Part shown: in pieces, positions 59,644 through 64,000 of the stretch
Layout: each line of letters opens with the position of its first letter
How positions within the stretch are numbered: position 1 is the stretch's first letter
Translations under genes and position numbers: made by a program
Notes under the pieces: generated by a model
What the model was told of the DNA's origin: nothing
The model's input: only the letters and a program-made list of their open reading frames with translations
Database searches by the model: none
NCBI RefSeq assembly: GCF_003342675.1
Contig: NZ_CP031148.1
Coordinates: forward strand, 1,922,001 to 1,986,000
Source of the DNA: Haloplanus rubicundus
GTDB lineage: Archaea; Halobacteriota; Halobacteria; Halobacteriales; Haloferacaceae
Direction of reading: 5' to 3'
Length of the DNA: 64,000 bases

Positions 59644-61122
59644 CTACCGCTTCGGGAAGGACGCGTAGAACGTCGCGCCTTCTCCGGGCGTCGACTCGAT
59701 CCAGATATCCCCCTCGTGACGGTTGACGATGCGCTGGCAGATGGCGAGGCCGATGCCGGTACCCTCGTCGTCGCGGTTCGACTGCTCGAAGAGTTCGAAG
59801 ACGCGCTCCTGCTGGTCCGGCGGGATCCCCGACCCGTCGTCGGAAATCGAGAAGACGACCGCGTCCTCGCCGTCCTCGCCGCTCACGTGTACCACCGGCG
59901 GGTCGTCGCCGTCGCCGCCGTGTTCGATGGCGTTGGAGAGGAGGTTCTGGAACAGCTGCCCGAGTTGGTTCTCGTCGGCGACGACGCGGGGGAGGTCGTC
60001 GTGGGTAACCGTCGCGTCCGTCTCGGCGATCAGGAGTTCGAGGTCCTGTAACACCCGGCCGAGGACGGCGTCGGCGTCTACTTCCTCGAACGACTCGCCC
60101 TGCGTGTGGACCCGGGAGTATTCGAGCAGGTCGCCGATCATCGCCTGCATCCGCTGGGCGCCGTCGACGGCGAAGCCGATGTACTCGTCGGCCTCGTCGT
60201 CGAGTTCGTCGCCGTACTCCGAGGCGAGCAGGTCGACGTAGCTCGACACCATCCGAAGGGGCTCCTGCAGGTCGTGGGAGGCGACGTAGGCGAACTGCTG
60301 GAGCTGTTCGTTCGAGCGTTCGAGCTGTTCGACGGTTCGTTCGAGCTCCATCTCGGCTTCGCGGATCTCGGTCACGTCCCGGTAGAGCAGGTAGCTGCGG
60401 ACGCCGTTCAACGCCGCGTCGCCGCCGTACGGGACCAGTTGCACGACGTAGTGTTTCCGCCCCTCGGGCGCGTAGTGGGTCGTCTCGACTGTGTGTCGCT
60501 CGCTCGCTTCGGCCGCGTGCTCGAACGCCCGAATCGTCTCCTCGTCGAGCGCGGGCAGGACCGTCCCGTGGTCGTCGCTCACCGCCCCGAACTGCGCCTC
60601 GTACTCGGGATTGACCATCTCGACGACGAACCCGTCGTCGTCGAGGCGCAGATCGGCTATCGCCGCCGGATCGTTCTCGAACAGCGATTCGAAGCGGGCC
60701 CGTTCGCGCTCGCTCCGCTTCCGTGCGCGCTCGACGGTCGCCGTCCGCCGGCCGACGAGCACCCCGGCACCCGTGCCGACGACCGTCGTCTGCAGGACGA
60801 TGATCCACGGCTTCAGCTCGTTCTGGAGGCTCTGGATGCCCACGACCCAGCCCACGAGCGTCGCCGTCGTCACGGCGCCGGCGACGGTCCACAGCGTCAC
60901 GGATTCGACGAACGAGTCGCTGTACGCCCCGTGCCGGAGTTCCCAGACGGTGTAGAACAGTCCCAGCAGGAGCACGAACGGGAGGGCGTTCTCGACGGCG
61001 GTCGACGCGAGCGTGTTGCCCTGCACGGCCCAGTCCTCGACCACGTCGAAGAGGAGGACGCCGGTGAGCGACAGGCCGATCCCCGACAGTACGGTCAGCG
61101 ACACTCGCCGATTCAGTCGCAT
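59644..61122 (-). CDS. Membrane histidine kinase with PAS domain
   Basis: 492 residues. Four to five membrane helices in residues 1-135 (VSLTVLSGIGLSLTGVLLFDVV, ALPFVLLLGLFYTVWELRHG, LWTVAGAVTTATLVGWVVGI, PWIIVLQTTVVGTGAGVLVG). A PAS domain at about 150-270 (FESLFENDPAAIADLRLDDDG), coiled coil, HisKA AYVASHDLQEPLRMVSSYV near 290 with the phospho-His, and HATPase with LFQNLLSNAIEHGG and GTGIGLAICQRIV. This is a phytochrome-like HWE/HisKA architecture common in haloarchaea. Signal unknown; phosphate acceptor is likely the small receiver next door. Confidence 0.9.
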   Translation of the reverse strand: MRLNRRVSLTVLSGIGLSLTGVLLFDVVEDWAVQGNTLASTAVENALPFVLLLGLFYTVWELRHGAYSDSFVESVTLWTVAGAVTTATLVGWVVGIQSLQNELKPWIIVLQTTVVGTGAGVLVGRRTATVERARKRSERERARFESLFENDPAAIADLRLDDDGFVVEMVNPEYEAQFGAVSDDHGTVLPALDEETIRAFEHAAEASERHTVETTHYAPEGRKHYVVQLVPYGGDAALNGVRSYLLYRDVTEIREAEMELERTVEQLERSNEQLQQFAYVASHDLQEPLRMVSSYVDLLASEYGDELDDEADEYIGFAVDGAQRMQAMIGDLLEYSRVHTQGESFEEVDADAVLGRVLQDLELLIAETDATVTHDDLPRVVADENQLGQLFQNLLSNAIEHGGDGDDPPVVHVSGEDGEDAVVFSISDDGSGIPPDQQERVFELFEQSNRDDEGTGIGLAICQRIVNRHEGDIWIESTPGEGATFYASFPKR

Positions 61123-61268
61123 TCGGTGGTACCTGCTCCGTACGGCCACTTAGTCCTTCGTCGTCCGCTTCTCAGGACTGGTAATCCGGGGGGACGTATT
61201 TTGTAACCCTCCATCCCACGATTAGTCGTGATGTACTTCACGAACCGTCCGTCGCGTTGCGATCCGGT

Positions 61269-62405
61269 ATGAGCGCTATCGACGAACCGCGCCTCCTGCA
61301 CGTCGACGACGACCCCGCGGTGCTGGATCTGACGGCTGCGTTTCTCGACCGCGAACTCGACTGGCCGGTCACGACCGTCACCGAGACGTCGGTCGACGCC
61401 GCGCTCGAACGGCTCTCGGCGGGGGCGTTCGACTGCATCGTCAGCGACTACGACATGCCCGAGATGGACGGTCTCGCCTTCTTCGACGCGCTTCGGGACC
61501 GCGACGTCGACGCCCCGTTCATCCTCTATACGGGCAAGGGGAGCGAGGAAATCGCCAGTCAGGCGCTCAACGCCGGCGTCACCGGCTACTTCCAGAAGGG
61601 TGGTCCGGAACAGCAGCGCCGACTCGCGAACCGCGTCGGGCAGGCCATCGAGGAGAGTCGGACCCAGACCGTCGCCGACCGCTACTCGACGGTCATGGAG
61701 GCGCTCGGCTACCCCATCTACGTCGTGGACGAGACGGGACATTTCGAGTTCGTCAACGAACCCTTCGCGGAACTCACGGGCTACGACGTGTCGACCATCG
61801 TCGGGAGCAAGCCCGAACTGATCAAAACCGACGCCGCCGTCGAGCGGGCGTCGGACGAACTCGGCTCGATCCTCTCGAGCGAAGGGCCGTCGATCAGCCG
61901 CTTCGAAGTCGACATCGTGCCGAAGGAGGGTGAGCCGATCCGGTGTCGCGACCACATGGCCGCCCTCCCGTACGACGGCGAGTGTTTCGAGGGGAGCGTC
62001 GGCATCCTCCGCGACGTCTCGGCGGAGCGGCGCCGGGCGCGCGAACTCGAACGGCGGACCCGCGCCATGGACGAGGCGCCCATCGGGATCACGATGAGCG
62101 ACCCCTCGAAGCCGGACACTCCCCTGACTTACGTCAACGACAGGTTCGTCGAGATGACGGGGTACGACCGCGAGACGCTGCTCGGACGCAACCTCCGATT
62201 CCTCCGCGCTTCCGACGCCGCCGACGACTCGGTCGCCGAACTCCGAGCGGCGGTCGACGCCGGCGAGTCCGTGACGACCACGCTCCGCACCCAGCGGCGC
62301 GACGGCGAGGCGTTCCGAACCCGGGTGAGCCGCACGCCCCTCCGCGACGAGGACGGCGACGTCACCCGCTGGGTGGGCTTTCACGAGCGGCAGACCCGCC
62401 GGTGA
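61269..62405 (+). CDS. Receiver-PAS-PAS protein, second PAS LOV-like but lacking the photoactive Cys
   Basis: 378 residues. Receiver 5-125 (LLHVDDDPAVLDLTAAFLD, phospho-Asp in CIVSDYDMPEMDG near 58, GYFQKGGPEQQRRLANRV). PAS1 140-250 (PIYVVDETGHFEFVNEPFAELTGY). PAS2 265-375 (YVNDRFVEMTGYDRETLLGRNLRFLRASD). The last motif has the LOV-domain layout G-R-N-C-R-F-L-Q, with Leu where the flavin-adduct Cys belongs. No kinase or DNA-binding output, so it may pass signals by protein contact to the kinases encoded opposite. Confidence 0.88.
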   Translation: MSAIDEPRLLHVDDDPAVLDLTAAFLDRELDWPVTTVTETSVDAALERLSAGAFDCIVSDYDMPEMDGLAFFDALRDRDVDAPFILYTGKGSEEIASQALNAGVTGYFQKGGPEQQRRLANRVGQAIEESRTQTVADRYSTVMEALGYPIYVVDETGHFEFVNEPFAELTGYDVSTIVGSKPELIKTDAAVERASDELGSILSSEGPSISRFEVDIVPKEGEPIRCRDHMAALPYDGECFEGSVGILRDVSAERRRARELERRTRAMDEAPIGITMSDPSKPDTPLTYVNDRFVEMTGYDRETLLGRNLRFLRASDAADDSVAELRAAVDAGESVTTTLRTQRRDGEAFRTRVSRTPLRDEDGDVTRWVGFHERQTRR

Positions 62406-62463
62406 CTCGAAGACGCGACCGGGCCGCCATCGCCGACGAGGGACCGACTGCGTTCAGTAAGGG

Positions 62464-62621
62464 GTGCGAAACTGTTTCTGCGGGGAGGTCGAAACGGTGG
62501 ATGTGACGTTTCAGATAGGGCTTCCGCGCGACGCGACGGCCGCCACGAGTACCGACCGCTCGGCACGGACTGTCACTGCCACCCCGAAGGCGGCGCCTTC
62601 GTCGAGCGGGTGACGGAGTGA
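62464..62621 (+). pseudogene. Cys-rich small gene with an apparent frameshift, coupled to cobyric acid synthase
   Basis: From the GTG at 62464 one frame reads [20 protein letters not shown] and RDATAAT, then becomes Ser/Thr/Ala-rich. In the frame one base back, the DNA over the second half reads [18 protein letters not shown] then VERVTE and a TGA (62619-62621) that overlaps the GTG of cbiP in GTGA. That second frame has no ATG or GTG start of its own. Joined near 62540 they give a ~50-residue protein with C-F-C-G and C-H-C-H pairs. It is either a mutated gene, a sequencing slip or recoding. Confidence 0.45.
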
Positions 62622-64000
62622 CCCGGACGATTCTCGTCGCCGGCACCGCCAGCCACGTCGGCAAGAGTACGGTCGCGGCCGGTCTCTGTCGCCACCTCGC
62701 CGACCGGGGCGTCGACGTCGCTCCGTTCAAGGGACAGAACATGAGCAACAACGCCCGGGCCGTCCTCGCCGCCGACGGCGACGCCGAGTGGGGCGAAATC
62801 GGCGTCTCGCAGTACGTGCAAGCGCGGGCGGCACGCGTGACGCCGACGACGGACACGAATCCAGTGTTGCTCAAACCCCGCGGGGACGGCGAGAGCCAAC
62901 TCGTCGTCCACGGGGAGGCGGTCGACGACGTCGAGGCGGGCGACTACTACGAGACCCACTGGGAACGCGCCCGCGACGCCGCCGCGGACGCCTACCGCCG
63001 ACTCGCCGCGGCACACGACGTGGTCGTCGCGGAGGGCGCGGGGAGCGTCGCGGAGCCGAACCTCCGACACCGCGACATAGCGAACGTCGAGACGGCGCGG
63101 TTCGCCGACGCGGACGTCCTCCTCGTCGCGGACATCGAACGTGGCGGCGCGTTCGCCAGCATCGTCGGCACGCTGGAACTCGCCCCGGACGACGTCGTCG
63201 AGCGGGTGGTCGGCGTCGTCATCACGAAGTTCCGCGGCGACCGGTCGCTGCTCGATCCGGCCATCGAGACGGTCGAGGATCGGACGGGCGTCCCCGTGGT
63301 CGGCGTCCTGCCGTACGACGACCCCGGCCTTCCGGCGGAGGACAGCGTCTCCCTCCCGGACGACGAGGGGGTCCGCGGCGACGACGACGGCGTGCCCGAC
63401 GGGCGGGCCGTCACCGTCGGCGTCCCGCGCCTCCCCCGCGTCTCCAACGCCACCGACCTCGAACCGCTGGCTCGGGTGCCGGGCGTCCGCGTCGCGTACC
63501 TGCCACCCTCGGCGTCGCTCGACGGCGTCGACGCCGTCGTCGTCCCGGGGACGAAGAACACGGTCGACGATCTGCTCGCGCTCCGCGAGACCGGCTTCGA
63601 CGCGGCACTCGCCGCGTTCGACGGCCCAGTCGTCGGGATCTGTGGCGGCTACCAGCTACTCGGCGAACGCATCGAAAACGCCCACGTCGAGGGGACCGGG
63701 GACCGGCGGGTCGTCGACGGGATCGGACGGCTGCCCGTGGCGACGACGTTCTCGGCCGACAAGCGCGTGGAAGCGGTGACCCGGGCGGTGTCGGGGGCGG
63801 GACCGCTTTCCGGCGCGAGCGGGACCGTCTCGGGCTACGAGATTCACATGGGCGACACCCACGCGCTGGCTCCCGTCGACCGGCCGGTCGGTCCCGAGAG
63901 CGCCGCGGTCGGCGACGTCGCCGGGACGTATCTCCACGGCCTCTTCGAAAATCGGACGATGCGCGAGGCGTTCGTCGAAGCCGTCTACGACGCGGCCGGT
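62618..64000 (+). CDS. cbiP: Cobyric acid synthase, 3' end beyond the window
   Basis: 461 codons are present without a stop. [24 protein letters not shown] is the dethiobiotin-synthetase-like P loop; [14 protein letters not shown] near 40 is the classic CobQ/CbiP motif. [29 protein letters not shown] near 140 and [11 protein letters not shown] near 200 follow. The glutaminase part has nucleophile [16 protein letters not shown] near 335 and [11 protein letters not shown] near 410. It amidates adenosylcobyrinic acid diamide at four positions in B12 synthesis. GTG start, coupled to the upstream small gene. Confidence 0.93.
   Translation, partial: MTRTILVAGTASHVGKSTVAAGLCRHLADRGVDVAPFKGQNMSNNARAVLAADGDAEWGEIGVSQYVQARAARVTPTTDTNPVLLKPRGDGESQLVVHGEAVDDVEAGDYYETHWERARDAAADAYRRLAAAHDVVVAEGAGSVAEPNLRHRDIANVETARFADADVLLVADIERGGAFASIVGTLELAPDDVVERVVGVVITKFRGDRSLLDPAIETVEDRTGVPVVGVLPYDDPGLPAEDSVSLPDDEGVRGDDDGVPDGRAVTVGVPRLPRVSNATDLEPLARVPGVRVAYLPPSASLDGVDAVVVPGTKNTVDDLLALRETGFDAALAAFDGPVVGICGGYQLLGERIENAHVEGTGDRRVVDGIGRLPVATTFSADKRVEAVTRAVSGAGPLSGASGTVSGYEIHMGDTHALAPVDRPVGPESAAVGDVAGTYLHGLFENRTMREAFVEAVYDAAG

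Noticed and set aside
61217-61231. CACGA-TTAG-TCGTG hairpin before the receiver-PAS-PAS gene as operator
   Set aside because: Five-base arms are too short to stand out in a GC-rich genome and no second copy was seen.
62520-62617. Cobalamin riboswitch before cbiP
   Set aside because: CACTGCCAC resembles a B12 box, but the other conserved riboswitch boxes are missing and the stretch reads as a Cys-rich coding frame coupled to cbiP.

Overview
The window is a GC-rich chromosomal segment of a haloarchaeon (class Halobacteria). Evidence: strongly acidic proteins throughout, an archaeal TFB, the archaea-only GatE amidotransferase subunit, mevalonate kinase paired with isopentenyl phosphate kinase, a malyl-CoA-lyase-type CitE protein, Tat-dependent lipoproteins (RR motif plus lipobox Cys), and TATA boxes about 25-28 nt before start codons, as expected for leaderless mRNAs. 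I cannot fix the genus from sequence alone. No rRNA, tRNA, CRISPR array or replication origin was seen.

Layout. 1-2.5 kb: 5' part of a dihydropteroate-synthase-like gene, a Cys-containing conserved gene coupled to a TrmJ/SPOUT methyltransferase, a MaoC hydratase. 2.5-7.1 kb: a decayed DDE transposase, then a four-gene iron/siderophore-type ABC operon ending in a DUF4352 lipoprotein. 7.1-22.4 kb: a histidine-kinase remnant, SHOCT protein, gatE, malyl-CoA lyase, a DsbA-like/CAAC membrane pair, acetamidase, a 1003-residue FAD/Fe-S D-lactate-dehydrogenase-type enzyme, a cyclophilin-like protein, an Nramp-like carrier, a CFI-box protein, asd. 22.6-31.5 kb: biotin-dependent carboxylase coupled to birA, uspA, amidohydrolase, HD phosphohydrolase, a lone TnpB element, DJ-1, MFS. 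31.6-39.8 kb: superoxide dismutase, NosL, ThyX, TRAM, DHH, metallo-beta-lactamase proteins, IPK-mevalonate kinase. 39.8-45.5 kb: a catabolic island made of a TRAP transporter diverging from nitrilase-TrmB regulator-aldolase. 45.5-57.1 kb: Lhr-type helicase, LarA-like racemase, PhaB-like reductase, a Dna2-like Fe-S nuclease/helicase, tfb. 57.4-62.6 kb: small zinc proteins and a signalling cluster of four receiver/PAS/kinase proteins. 62.6 kb to the end: cobyric acid synthase, running off the window.

The most unusual structure is a family of about 80-90 bp palindromic elements (six copies, two subtypes) whose outer end carries the stop codon of the adjacent gene (TGA-T/G-ACGG or TGA-TACTG). One copy sits between two convergent genes and supplies the stop codon to both. 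In contrast, five other convergent gene pairs share a single 4-nt YTAR sequence that is a stop codon on both strands.

Other regulatory structures that can be read directly are: a 9-bp inverted repeat whose right arm contains the start codon of an RNA-binding TRAM protein; two identical-format CACT-N7-AGTG sites flanking the TrmB-regulated island; a perfect 16-bp palindrome that contains the TATA box of the cyclophilin-like gene; a strong hairpin directly after dctM; and an apparently frameshifted Cys-rich small gene coupled to cobyric acid synthase. Functions named from motifs are established family knowledge; substrates, operator roles and RNA roles are inference.
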